Source: Anaeromyces robustus
Taxonomy: Eukaryota > Neocallimastigomycota > Neocallimastigomycetes > Neocallimastigales > Neocallimastigaceae
DNA: 64,000 nucleotides
Assembly (NCBI GenBank): GCA_002104895.1
Contig: MCFG01000041.1
Location: 211,938-275,937, forward strand
Reading direction: 5' to 3'
Shown: piece after piece, positions 24,703 through 37,700 of the stretch
Layout: the number at the start of each line of letters is the position of its first letter
How positions within the stretch are numbered: the stretch's first letter is position 1
The notes under the pieces: model-generated
The model's database searches: none
Told to the model about the DNA's origin: nothing
Seen by the model: only the letters and a program-made list of their open reading frames with translations
Translations under genes and position numbers: made by a program

Positions 24703-26952
24703 CAAAAAAAGAAGTTATAAATATGTATATACGTTATATATTAAATTTATATTATATAGATACCTGCTCCATGGTTAACCATTTGAAGTAAATAGTCGAG
24801 TTGACCAGCAGCAACATAATTGTCATATAAATCAATACCACCCCAAGCTAACATAGTCATAGCATATGACATTGGTAAATTGAATTTTACATGATCACCA
24901 GCATCATAGAAACTAATATATATTTAAAAATATATATATATATATATATATAATATTTATTATTAAATAATGAAAATTTATTATTAATTTTAAGATTACA
25001 TGATATTTATTATTATTATTATTATTATGAAAAAACTTACCCTCCAGCTATTTTCAATTTTCAATTTTCAAATTAATTTTAAATTTCAAATGTATTTTAT
25101 AATAAAAATATTTATATTTACTTTTGTTAGTTCTGTTATTAAAATTTTAACTATTTATTATAATTAATAATGAATATGAAATATATATTTACTAAGATCC
25201 AATCCAACATCAGCTCCGTCATCTAAAGCAGAATCACTATTTATATTTAAAATTTAATAACATTATTTTAATTATTATTTTAATACATTGATTTGAAAAA
25301 TAATAATATAAATAATGTAATTTAAATTAATAAAAATAATATAATTTAATATTATATAATATAATAATATATAACATAGCATAACATAACATAACATAAC
25401 ATAACATAATATAATATAACATAACATAATATAATATAATATAATATAATATAATATAATATAATATAATATAATATAATATAATATAATATAATATAAT
25501 ATAATATAATATAATATAATATAATATAATATAATATAATATAAAATAGTATAATATTATAGATATTTACTATCTCCAGTATACTTGTTTATGTTCTGGG
25601 GCTTTTCCAGACCATTGACATTCATAGAAACGTAAATTTAAATTTAAAATTCTTGCATAATCACGAGAGTGAAGTTTTTCTGGATTTGGAATAGAATTGA
25701 ATGGTCTTTCCATATCAAGTGCATATTCGAATTTAAGATTACATGTATTTAAAATACCACACCTTATGAATAAAAAAGTTTTTTTTTTTATTTTATAATT
25801 AATGAAAAAACAAATATTTTTGATATTTAATTAAAAAAAAATTATTTAAAATATTTTGTAATAATAATTAAAAACATTTATGATACTTACCAAGCATCAT
25901 CTTCTTTACCCCAATCACCAGTTTCATCAGTATAAGTAACGTTACAATGCTTACAACAATCATATCCTTTAAATATTTATTTATTAATTTTAATATGTAA
26001 ATTATTATTATATTTATTATATTTATTAATTTTATATATTAATAAATCTTTATTTTATTAATATTATAATAATATACCATATTGTTCAGCCCAACAAGTT
26101 GATGCTTGAGTTGGAGCTGAAGAAGTTGAAGCAGTAGAGTAAGCAGTATAAGAATTTTTACAATTTTCTCTAATAGAACACCTAACAAATTTTAAATGGT
26201 TTTATTAATTTGAAAACTTTTTTAAAATATAAAATTATATTTTCAATATTTAAAAATAAATTTCTTACCATGCTCCTTTTTCGAAACTTTAAATTTTGAT
26301 AATTTTATATTAAATTTATATTTTAAATATTTTTGTTATAATGTTAATTTTTTTACTATTAATACTAATAATTTTATTACTATTATACTACAATTAGTAA
26401 TAATTAATTATAATTAGTAATATTTATTTACCCCCAATCACCCTCATCATCGGTGTATACAACATTACACTTTGAACAACATGGGTATGTTGGTGAAGCG
26501 AAACATTCTTTATAAAAAACATTGCAAGCAGATTCAGTTATACCACACCATTCATCATTTTCAAAACCTGGATTTAATATTTACATTATTAATATTATAA
26601 TTTCATAATTAATGTTTTAAATATTTATTTTGTATTTTTATATATCTTTATATATATATATTTTTTCAGTTTATATATATACCCCATTGTCCATTTTCAT
26701 CTTCCATTAAGACATTACAATATTTACAGCATTTGTAGCCTTTTTATAAATTATAAAGAAAAATTATACTATTAATTTGATATTTCATTTTATATGAAAT
26801 AGTATAAACATAATTTATTTTGAAAATTTAAATGTTTAAATTCAATAGTTGATTTAACTTTTTTATTTACCAAGTTCTTCTGACCAGCATTTATCGGCAA
26901 ATGCTTTTGATGTTAATAATCCAATAATTGAAAATAAAGTAAATTTTTTCAT
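22114..26952 (-). CDS. cel9A: Cellulosomal GH9 endoglucanase with three N-terminal dockerins, 18 exons
   Basis: Exons (- strand order): 26871-26952, 26683-26739, 26432-26567, 26269-26286, 26078-26181, 25891-25966, 25571-25762, 25193-25236, 25041-25047, 24764-24912, 24565-24638, 24002-24406, 23755-23879, 23463-23595, 23240-23338, 22945-23053, 22753-22779, 22114-22610. All introns are GT-AG; the exons sum to 2334 nt, one open frame of 777 residues. A signal peptide (1-19) ends AFA. Three fungal dockerins with CCxxCNV cores follow (about 22-57, 67-101, 126-161). The GH9 domain (about 165-630) has the DAGD motif at 242-245 (catalytic Asp), VHHRGSH and NEVACDYNAG with Glu608 as likely proton donor. 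A C-terminal beta-rich domain (about 640-777) resembles CBM2. It should cut cellulose on an extracellular complex. An intron-containing cel9A is known from Piromyces sp. E2. Confidence 0.95.
25041..25047 (-). other. 7-nt microexon (exon 9 of the GH9 gene)
   Basis: Seven bases, CTGGAGG on the - strand, sit between an acceptor ending AAAATAG and a consensus donor GTAAGT. They complete the Thr-Gly-Gly just before the catalytic FYDAGD motif. Leaving them out shifts the frame and destroys the GH9 domain, so their inclusion is required. Confidence 0.9.
25370..25545. repeat. ATAAC/ATAAT pentanucleotide array inside an intron
   Basis: About 175 bases of 5-base units, first ATAAC-type and then ATAAT-type. 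The array fills over half of GH9 intron 7 (25237-25570), making it the longest intron in the gene. Confidence 0.95.
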
Positions 26953-29021
26953 TATATATATTTTTTTATTTATATACAAAAATTTATATATTTATTTTTA
27001 AATTTTTTTTTTATTAAAATATTTTTTTTTGTTTTTAAATTATTTTACTTTATTAATTTGTTTTGCTTTAATTCATTTTATTTTTAATGTATAATATATA
27101 TTTTCTATTTATTAATATTTTTAAACAATAATAAAACTTTTTTTCTTTAATATTCTTTATTAAATTATAAAAAAGTTTTTTATCTTTAAATTTTATGAAA
27201 AAATAAAAAATAAAAATAAAGCTTTAATATATAATTTTTTATTATAATATTTAATATATATAATTATATAGTAATTATTCAATTTCAATAGCAATGATAT
27301 ATATTTACCTGATAACCAGTTCAGAAAATTATGTTTAAAAAAAAATACAAGAATAAAATAATAGAAAATAAGGACAGTATGAAAAAAAGAAAAGAAAAAA
27401 AAATAAAAAAAAAAATAAAAAAATAAAAACTTTATATATATAAAGTTTAATAATTAAACTTTTTTTTTAATATAAATTGATAAAAATTAAATTTGGGTTA
27501 TTTAATTTATGACTTTTTTTTCATAATAATTATGTAATAAAATTTTGTTAATCATTGTAGTTGTGTAATTAAAAAAAGAAAAAAAAATAGTTTTTTTTAT
27601 ATTTAATAATGTAAAGGAATTATATATAATTTTAATTATTATTATTATTAGTTTATTATATTTATTATATTATTATTCAATGATAATTTAAACCATTCAT
27701 TCATTGAAAAAAAAAAAATAGAAAATAATTGAAAATTATTTAATTAATTTTTAAAATAATTATGTTTAGTCATATGTATAATATATTGAAATATATTCAT
27801 AATATATTGTTATATTAAAATTTTAATTAAACCAATTAAAAATTATCTGAAGTCTACAAAATAATTCCAATTATCATAAGTGAAAGAATTAAAAAAAAAA
27901 AAAACACCAAAAAAAAAAAAAGTTGAAAATATTAAGAAAAAAACAAAAACAAAATATATGTTTTTTTATTTATATTTATATTTTTTTTTTGATAAAGATT
28001 ATTATATTTTATATTATCTTTATAAATAGTTAAAATATAGAATAAATTATATAATATTTTAATAATTTACTTTTCTTTTAGTATTTACTATAATATGTTT
28101 TTATAATGAATAAATATAATTGTTAACTACTACTGTTTTATTTATATATATATTTATATAAAACATTTCTTAATTAATTTTTAATTTTAATTACATTTTA
28201 TTTATTACAATAAATTTATATTATGTATCTATCTAATACTTATTTAAGTCATAATTAAAAATTAATTTTTTCTATTAAAAGCGAAGTTGAATTATTATTA
28301 TAATTTATGATGAAAAAACAATTATTTATTGACTATTTACATACATAAATTTGAAAAAATAATATTTTTATTGCTTATTTTTTCTTTTCTTAAGACTTTT
28401 AAAAAAATAATAATAATATTTTTATTATTATTATTATTAATTAAAGTTTTAGGAAAATTTTATACCCAAATATTATAAGTTTAAGAAATTATTAATATAT
28501 TACAATATATTAAATTGTATTAAATCATATTGAAAATTACTCACATTCTTTAATTAATTTAGTGGATACTTATAATATTTATTTACATGACGGTTCATGA
28601 TAATATGAAAAATTAATATAAATTATTATAATTCCAAACTTTATTTATTAATAAATATCGTAATACAGAAATGTTTTTTTGTTACGTAATTTTTTGTAAT
28701 TCTACATTATTTTAATGAAAATCTTTGTTCTTTTTTTTTTTTTTTTTTAAAATTAATATTTATTATTTAATATTTTTATTTTAAATATTATGTTTAGTTA
28801 TAAACAACATTTATAATAATTCATAATAAAATATAATATTACACACAATATTCATAATATCATTGTTAATATAATAATTAACAACATTATAATAAATGAA
28901 AAACTATAATTATTAATAATATTATAATAAATAAAAGTAAAAGCATATAATTATTAATAATATTTTTTGAATTAATATACAATTTCATATTAATAATTAG
29001 TTCGATTACATGATTTACTGA
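26953..29021. other. Gene-free AT-rich region upstream of the GH9 gene
   Basis: This would contain the GH9 promoter and 5' UTR. It is A/T runs throughout, with no supported gene and no element I can name. Confidence 0.75.
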
Positions 29022-29621
29022 GTGTAGCATTTCGGTAATGTACATGAAATTTTTTGCATTGACAGGTCCTTTACGCCATATTTCATATTGTAAATTTATA
29101 TAAAATTTTTTAACGCCACGTTTATATAAAAATTTTTTAAGAGAGTTTATATACTAGTACTTGTATATTAAAACATTTCTAATTTATTTTATTTTATTTT
29201 ATTTTATTTTATTTTATTTTATTTTATTTTATTTTATTTTATTTTATTTTATTTTATTTTATTTTATTTTATTTTATTTTATTTTATATTATTTTATTTA
29301 TTTCATAATTTAAAGAATATAAATATAATTAATAAAAAATTTATTATATTATTAAAATCAATATTTTATTTATTATTGATTTATGAAACCAATTTATTAG
29401 TGACATCTTCTTTTTATTATTATTTCTTTTTTTTTTTATGTAAATTATGAAATAAATAAAATATTAAGTGAAATTTAAAATTTATATTTATAATTCTTTA
29501 AATTATGAAATAAATAAAATATTAATTATATTTATAAGCTACAATATAATACATTTAAATAATACGTTATTTTAATGCGCGATACATTTACGAAATACAT
29601 TGCCGAAATGCACACTTCCCC
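29022..29621. repeat. 600-bp nested inverted repeat around an ATTTT array
   Basis: The outer arms, at about 29022-29050 and 29593-29621, share GCATTTCGG(T/C)AATGTA in opposite orientation and are less AT-rich than their surroundings. Inner arms (about 29295-29335 and 29478-29520) pair around TTTAAAGAATATAAAT-like sequence. An ATTTT array sits between the left arms. This fits a decayed nonautonomous DNA transposon, though no clear target duplication was found. Confidence 0.65.
29182..29285. repeat. ATTTT pentanucleotide microsatellite
   Basis: About 20 perfect ATTTT units in a row. Confidence 0.97.
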
Positions 29622-30660
<1,039 letters not shown>

Positions 30661-30675
30661 TTTTTTAGGCATTGG

Positions 30676-31006
30676 CATTATAAAGAAAAAAAATGAAAAA
30701 AAAAAAAAATCAGGAACTACAACAATGGTAATATTCATTATTCTGATTTATAAATAACATATATTATTGAACAATTAATTACTATAATAATAATGAATAA
30801 TACTGGAGGGTATTAAGTAGTTTTTTTTTTTTTTTTATGGCACACAATTTGTACGTCACTTTTATTGAATTTAAATATTAAAATACATGAATCATAAAAA
30901 ACACATAATGAAAAAAAATGATATTAAAAAAATAAAAAAACCAGTAATATATTATAGATAATAATAAATAATACTGGAGGAAAAAAAAATAGTATAATAA
31001 TATTTA
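30676..31006. repeat. Diverged direct repeat ending AATAATACTGGAGG
   Basis: AATAATACTGGAGG occurs near 30796-30809 and again near 30967-30980. Each copy is preceded by a related A-rich stretch (ATCAGGAACTAC versus ACCAGTAATAT). This looks like an old duplication of roughly 170 bases next to the possible retroelement fragment. Confidence 0.5.
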
Positions 31007-31336
31007 AAAAACAATAAATCCATACAAGCCCTTAATTCTAAATATAGAATTAAAGTAAAATTGATCTATCCTATTCTACTAGGGTCGGAAATAGGATCGG
31101 CATTTGCCCTACTAGGCTGTCCTACTGTGTTATCAGCATTGACGTTCCTGGAGAGGTTGGTTTTAAATTTATTGAACAATATATGTTGTCTTTTACAGAC
31201 AACAGGCATGATATCATTCAATAGAGCCGCAGATCGCAACAAGAATGGGGATTTTGAATAAGTACCATAATGAAAAAATACTTAAAAACAATAGACCTAT
31301 ACTAACCCTTAATTCTTTATGTAGAATTAAGGGTTA
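31007..31336. repeat. Pair of direct repeats with hairpins flanking a GC-richer core
   Basis: Left copy about 31007-31055 and right copy about 31286-31336 share the order AACAATA, CCATAC/CCTATAC, then CCCTTAATTCT, loop, AGAATTAA. The right copy forms a perfect hairpin with 11-base arms (CCCTTAATTCT / AGAATTAAGGG). They bracket about 230 bases of visibly GC-richer sequence. Confidence 0.8.
31071..31262 (-). pseudogene. Possible retroelement C-terminal coding fragment (about 60 codons)
   Basis: The - strand has a stop-free run of about 60 codons in complex sequence, lacking a start codon. It reads SPFLLRSAALLNDIMPV, then a Lys/Phe-rich stretch with NKFKTNLSRNV, then a hydrophilic tail ending DPSRIG and a stop. 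The pattern of Phe-x-x-Arg-Ser, a Leu-Asn-x-x-(Met/Leu)-Pro and a later FK-x-x-L resembles the extreme C-terminus of non-LTR retrotransposon reverse transcriptases, but the match is short and I cannot confirm it. A + strand frame over the same bases (31061-31261) is a less likely alternative. Confidence 0.4.
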
Positions 31337-31549
31337 ATGAATAAATAAATTAATTATAGTTTTTTATAATTAAAAAAAAAAAAAAAAAAAAAAAAAACAT
31401 TCATAATGTATAACAATTATTTAATTAATAATGAAATTAATAAACCATTAATTTATATTAATTATACTTTTTTAGAATTTATAATTTTGGGGAAACGAAA
31501 TTATATATAAAAGTTTTTTAAAATATATATTTTTAAACAATAAATTAGG

Positions 31550-31583
<34 letters not shown>

Positions 31584-32335
31584 TTAAACAATAAATTAGG
31601 TTTTTTTTTTTATTTTATTTTTTTTAAACAATAAATTAGTTTTGTATTTTATTTTTTTGTTAACTTTATTATTTCTTTTTTATTTATTTTTCCTTTTTTT
31701 TTTTTTTAATTAATTAGGGTTCCTTTAAATGTTTATTTTTTTATTTGTTATTCTACTATTATTAATAATTTTAAAGGGTTTATTAAAAAATTTTTTTATA
31801 TTTTTTTTTATTTTTTATTTTTTTTTTTATTTTTATTTCTATTTTTATTTTTATATTCTATTAAAAAGACATATTTTTTTTATATTATTATTTTGTCCTT
31901 TTTTTTTTTTTTTTCTATTTCCTTAAAAAAATTTTTTAATATTTTTATATTATTATAAATATATTTATATTATAATTAATAAATCTATATATTTAAATAA
32001 AATATTATATAATATTTTATTTAATACATTGAAACTTTGTATATAATATATTAAGTATCGCTTTTTTAAACTTATTTTTTTTTTTATTAACAAAAGTTTT
32101 ATTAAGCTGATTCTTAGATATTATAATTAGTTTCAAATTGTTATTATATTTTTATAAAGTTTCAAACTTTATTCTAACAATTATTTTTTTAATATTAAAA
32201 AAAAAAAGGAAATGAAAAAAAAGTATATTTATAAATATTTTATTTTATTTTTATTTTTATTTTTATTTATTTTATTCTATTGATTGATTAGATTTTATTT
32301 TTTTTTATTATTTATTTGTTTGTTTGTTTATTTAT
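31337..32335. other. AT-rich spacer
   Basis: A 27-base-class A run near 31373-31397, three copies of a motif containing AAACAATAAATTAG (about 31536-31640) and T-rich stretches. No gene. It contains the 3' flank of the hydrolase gene, which runs leftward. Confidence 0.75.
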
Positions 32336-33790
32336 TTAATTCTTTTTTTGAGAGGCTAACCATGTCCACATGTTACCTTCTTCTTTACAATTAGCGCTAG
32401 TAACGTAGTTGTCCTTAGAGGTAAGAGCACCATTTTCGATAGTAATGTTTGGATAGTCCTTAAGAACCTTAGCGTTATCGAATTGTTCCTTAACTTGATC
32501 ATTGAAAGCGTAAACCCATGAGTAGTGACCCATGTAAGTGGCTTCTGGATCATCAGTACCAACAACTTTTTCCTTTAAGGTGAAGTGAACGTTCTTGGCA
32601 CCAGCGTTGATTAATCTGTAGAAGGTTGGCATAGCAGTTTGTAATGGATCAACAGTAGTATCATCTTGAGATTGTAAGAACCAAATGTTGTTGTTCTTAA
32701 CTTCTTCAATCATTTCTTCAGAAATGTTTCTGTTCATGTAGGCTTCACAGATTGGGTAGAAAGCAGCGTAGAAGTCTTTGTGTTCGAACATTAAGTTCAT
32801 GGTCATGTATCCACCGTTGGAACAACCACCAAGGTAAATTCTGTCTAAATCAAGATCGTCATTGTTAGCAACGTAATCTTCAATAGCAGCAATTAAAGCC
32901 TTAGTGTATTTAGACTTTTGTTTTTCACCAGAAACACCATCGTTGTAAGTACCATCACCTCTGTCCATCCACATAGTTGGAGTTTGAACAGCAAGAACGT
33001 AAGCACCACTTAAACCATTCTTCTTGAAGTACTTTTGAATACCTTCATCAGCAAGAGCAATAACTTCATTACCTAATAAAGTAATATCAAGATCTCTACC
33101 ACCTTCACCAGCACCATGTAACCAGATAACTAATGGGTTCTTACCAGAATCTTCTTCAGCACCTTCTGGAGTGAAGGAAGCACGTTGTAAAGTAATACCA
33201 TCAGCAGTGAATGAATCTTTATCCCATGGTTGAGTTTCTGGGCAAACGTAATCTTCAGCTAAATTGTAGGTGAAAGTTTTGAAAGCGTTACCATTACCGT
33301 ATTCATAATTTCCAACCTTGAAAGTTTTCTTTTCAACTAAATCTAAATCTAAGTTGAAACTAGTAGCCCATGAATTTCTTCCAGTTTCCATATCGTAAAC
33401 AAATGGACTGGCTTCACCCATACTAACACCTAAGAATGGAATAAGAGCGGTTTTAACAGTTAATTCTAAAGTAAGATAGTTAGAAGCACCTTCTTTCTTA
33501 TCACCGAATTCATTTGAAACGTAAGCATCAATAACTTCACGTTCAGTGTTATCAGTTTTAACAGCGAAGGTATCTTTGTCAAATCCACTAACTGCATCAT
33601 TAAATTTAACAATAATTTTTGGAATAGCTGGACCCCATTCATAACCTTGAACAATCATTTGGGCACTGACTGCACTTTTTGGGGTAGCTGGAGTGCTTGG
33701 TTTCTTTGGAACACATTTTTTAATGGTTCTTCCCCATACAGAAAGACTGAATAATGTTATTAATAAAATTGTAAAGAATTTATTATTCAT
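32336..33790 (-). CDS. Secreted alpha/beta-hydrolase, predicted peptidase/esterase family
   Basis: 484 residues. A signal peptide (about 1-20) is followed by a short Pro/Lys/Thr-rich segment and an Ig-like beta domain (about 42-175). The hydrolase domain (about 195-440) has the oxyanion motif IWLHGAGEGG, the nucleophile elbow GGCSNGGYM with Ser324, Asp376 or Asp377 in FLQSQDDTTV as the acid, and His422 in YMGHYSW. This layout matches the bacterial predicted-peptidase/esterase group (COG4099-like), whose members include carbohydrate esterases. A role in removing acyl or feruloyl groups from hemicellulose is an inference from context. There is no dockerin, so it is probably freely secreted. No introns. 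The gene is far less AT-rich than its flanks, with well-expressed codon choice. An acquisition from gut bacteria is plausible but unproven. Confidence 0.9.
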   Translation of the reverse strand: MNNKFFTILLITLFSLSVWGRTIKKCVPKKPSTPATPKSAVSAQMIVQGYEWGPAIPKIIVKFNDAVSGFDKDTFAVKTDNTEREVIDAYVSNEFGDKKEGASNYLTLELTVKTALIPFLGVSMGEASPFVYDMETGRNSWATSFNLDLDLVEKKTFKVGNYEYGNGNAFKTFTYNLAEDYVCPETQPWDKDSFTADGITLQRASFTPEGAEEDSGKNPLVIWLHGAGEGGRDLDITLLGNEVIALADEGIQKYFKKNGLSGAYVLAVQTPTMWMDRGDGTYNDGVSGEKQKSKYTKALIAAIEDYVANNDDLDLDRIYLGGCSNGGYMTMNLMFEHKDFYAAFYPICEAYMNRNISEEMIEEVKNNNIWFLQSQDDTTVDPLQTAMPTFYRLINAGAKNVHFTLKEKVVGTDDPEATYMGHYSWVYAFNDQVKEQFDNAKVLKDYPNITIENGALTSKDNYVTSANCKEEGNMWTWLASQKKN

Positions 33791-34684
33791 TTTGTCTTTT
33801 ATTTTTTATTTTTTTTTATTTTTTTATTTTTTATTATTATTTTTTTTTTTTTTATTTCTTTATTTATATTTTTATATTATTATTTTTATTTATTTACTTT
33901 TTTTTTGTTATCTTACTTAAAAATTATTTTTTAAGTTGATATTGAAAAAAAAAAAATAATTTAAAATTCTTTTATTTATATAAAAAAATTTTTTTAATAA
34001 CTGAACCTTATTTTTTATAAAATTAATAATGATGAAACAATGCATAGATACACAAATAAGGAGCAAAAAAAATATGTAAAAACAACAATGTTAAATATTA
34101 ATTAATTAATTAATATATATTTAATATATTATATTTATACTTCCAAAAAACTTTATTTATTAGAATATGATATGATTGGGAAGAATTATAATTAATAAAG
34201 TTTATATTTGTATATAAGTTTGTATCATAGGTAAAACAACGAAATAGGCTGAAAGTTATTTAATGTGGCTTGTAATCAATTTTTTTTTTTATTTAAGATT
34301 TAGTTTAAGAATATTATTATTTAAATAGTAATTATATTTATAAATTATTTCTAATTATTAGATATAAAAATTAATTAATAAAGATTATGGTTAAATCTTT
34401 AATTTAGATTATTCAGGCGATAATCTCTTTTATGAAGAAAAAATATAAAAGTGATTTTTCTTCATATTTATATTTTTTCTAAATTTAAGCTATATAAATA
34501 AACTAACTAATATTACTAATAGAAAATGAGTTATTAGTAATAGAAAATAATTAATTACTAAAAGCATAAAAATATTATTAATACATTAATAATTATTATT
34601 TTTACAGAAATAAAATAATTTTTCCAAAATATACTAATTATTAATAATAAAATTGATAAAATATTTATTTTTTTTTAATAATAA

Positions 34685-34764
34685 TAATTAAAATTATTTC
34701 AAGCCTTAAAAATAGTTTAAGAATAATTTAAATATTTTTTAAGGCTTGAAATAAATTTTAATTA
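34685..34764. repeat. Inverted repeat, about 28-base arms
   Basis: Left arm 34685-34713 and right arm 34735-34764 pair with a single-base indel around TTTCAAGCCTTAAAAA, with a loop of about 20 bases. Confidence 0.85.
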
Positions 34765-37700
34765 TTAATTATTATTTAAAAAGAAATAATTTTATTAAAT
34801 TTATTAATATAATATTGACAGTTTGTTTATATTTTTGAAATCTATCCATTAAAGAAATTTTCCATATTAAATTTAATAAAATACGTAAATATGGTTACAC
34901 AAATATTTAAATAATAATTACCGTTTAACTAAAAAAAAATTGCGTGTTATACAAGAAGCCAAACAATATTAAGTTTATTAAAATTATTATTATTCTTATA
35001 ATAATAATAATAATAATAATATATTAATCATAATAATAATAATTAAAATTATAATAATAATAATAATAATCATAATAATAATTTTTTTGATTATATTAAC
35101 GAATAGTTTTTTTTATTAATTAGCAATTGAATTATTTATTATTAATGAATAAAATAAATTAATATTCTTGATATGTTTGTTTATTTTTTTGAATTTTTTA
35201 AAGTATTATATTCATTAAATAAAATTTCCATATTAAATTAATAAAAATTTTATATAAACTGTCACACATTAATATTTAAATCATACTTCAATAATATAAT
35301 TTTTAATGTAAAAAAAAATTAATATTGTTTTGATTTGTAGGAAAAATGCATTTAATAATATTAGTTTAGATTTGTTTTTTATGATCATGATAATAATAAT
35401 AATTTTAAATTTATAATTAATATTATATAACTATAACCATAAAGCATAAAGCATGTTAATTAAAATTTATTAGTATTATAAATTATTGAGCATTAATGTT
35501 TTATTAAAAATTATTATTATCATCATTATCATAATACCAAAAAAAAATTAATATTAATATTAGATATTATAATAATTTAAGTTTTAGTATTTTAAAAAAT
35601 ATTCCGAATGAAATAAGATTTTTAGAAAAAAGGTATTATATATATCTGTTTAAATGAAAAAAAGTATTAAAAAGTATTAAACAATTTATTATTATTACAT
35701 TTTAAAAAGAATAATAGTTATTAAAATTTCATATTTAGTATATTAATACATGAACGCCCAACTTAATTACTATCTTTTTATTTAAATATTTATTTATTAT
35801 TATTAATATTATAATTTTATTTGTATTATTAATATTATTATTTTATTCTTCTAATTATTTTATTATTACCCTCCAAGTTAGATATCTATTCTTAATAATA
35901 GTTTTATATAATATAATACCATCATAATAATTTTATAATAATTATTTACTAAATAAAAGTATTTTTTTATTATTTTAAATAAATTAAAAAAATTAAAATA
36001 TTTTTAATTTCATGAGTTTTTATTATTAAGATACAAATCTGTATAAATTATTAATAATCGATAATCATAACAAGGAAAATAAAAAATTGTGTTTTATCTA
36101 TTGATTTATTATTTATCATTGTTTTATATATTATATATATTTTTATTTTATAATTATTTATTTATTTTATTTTTTTTTATTGTTTTTGTATTTATTCATT
36201 TTGTGTATCAATAAAAAAAAAACACAATATCATATATGTTATTTTTTTTTTTTTTCATTAATTGTTTTTTTTTTTTCAGTTAAGATAAATTAAAAAAAAG
36301 GGAGAAATAAAATTGTGTTTAGAAAAAAAATTTTTTTGAATATTAATTTTATCTAAACCAATCATTATTTAATATTAAGATTTTTTTTCTTATACTTTTA
36401 AATTAGTTGATGAGCAACTAAAATTTATAATAAATATAATTGAAATTAATGAAATTTGAATTAATAAGTAAATAATATTGAAATAATAATTAATTAATAT
36501 AATAATATAATATATAATATAATAAATATTTCTGATATATTATTGAAATAATAAATAATTTATTTCAAATTATATTAATAAGGAAAAATAAAGAAAAAAA
36601 AATAAATTAATAATATAAAAAAATTTTATAAATTAGGTAGGCTTAACTTTATTTATTAGTAAAAACATATTAATATATTTTTTAATTTATATAAAGTTTA
36701 AAAGCTTGAGTGTTTTTTAATTTATTATGTATGTATATAATCATTAATATAAATTTTTATAAAAGTTTATTTAATATAATTTAGATAATGATATAAAATT
36801 TTATATATTATTTATTTCTTTTTTATATTAATAATAAAATAATAAATTTTTGTTTAAATATATAAAAAGGAAGTAAAAAAATAAAAAAGAAGAAAAAAAT
36901 ATTTTAATTAATATTACTACTTTTTATTATAACATTATTGATATATATTGTCATTATTTTATTTTTTAATAGTTATTATAGCATTATAATTATCCTATTA
37001 TTATTTATTTACTATAAAATATGTATCAAGAATGGAAAATAAAATAGTATAGGATTTTAATTGTATTTTCTTTTCATTATTTTATTTTTATTACATTTTA
37101 ATGGCAAATAATATTATTAATAATGATGCTAAATAATAAATAAATAAATGATAATATATAATAATAATAATAATAATGTACCAATATCAATAAGTAAAAT
37201 ACATACTTTAAGGAAAATTAATATGATTAATAATTATATTCTCATTTTAATATTTTAATATTATCCTTTTTATTATTAATTATTATTATCGACGTTTTAA
37301 TGAAATTTTAATTATCATATATAATTGTTTATTATTTATTTTTTAATTTTTCTGTTAATAAAATTTATTGTTATTTCTTTTTTAGTTTTATTTTCCATTT
37401 TTTTTATATATAAAATAGAAAAAAAACAACATTAACTTTAATAATAATTCAACCATGTATGAAAAAAAAAAAAAAAACATGCTTATTTTACAAAAATAAT
37501 AAAAAAATAGTATATAAAAAAGGAGAAAATTTAATAACTGAAAAATTAATTAAAAAATATTATTTTTTTTTAATTAATGTTTATTTACATTGTTTAAAAT
37601 TTCAAAATATTAATAATTAAAATTTCAAAAAATTTATTTGAATAAACTATTAGAATTAATAAAATATTAATATATTATATGATATTTTATCTAATATAAT

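Noticed and set aside
25370-25545. CRISPR-like regular repeat
   Set aside because: It is an uninterrupted pentanucleotide microsatellite with no spacers, in a eukaryotic intron.
31061-31261. 66-codon + strand open frame in the GC-richer island
   Set aside because: The - strand reading over the same bases looks more protein-like (retroelement C-terminus). Neither is an intact gene.
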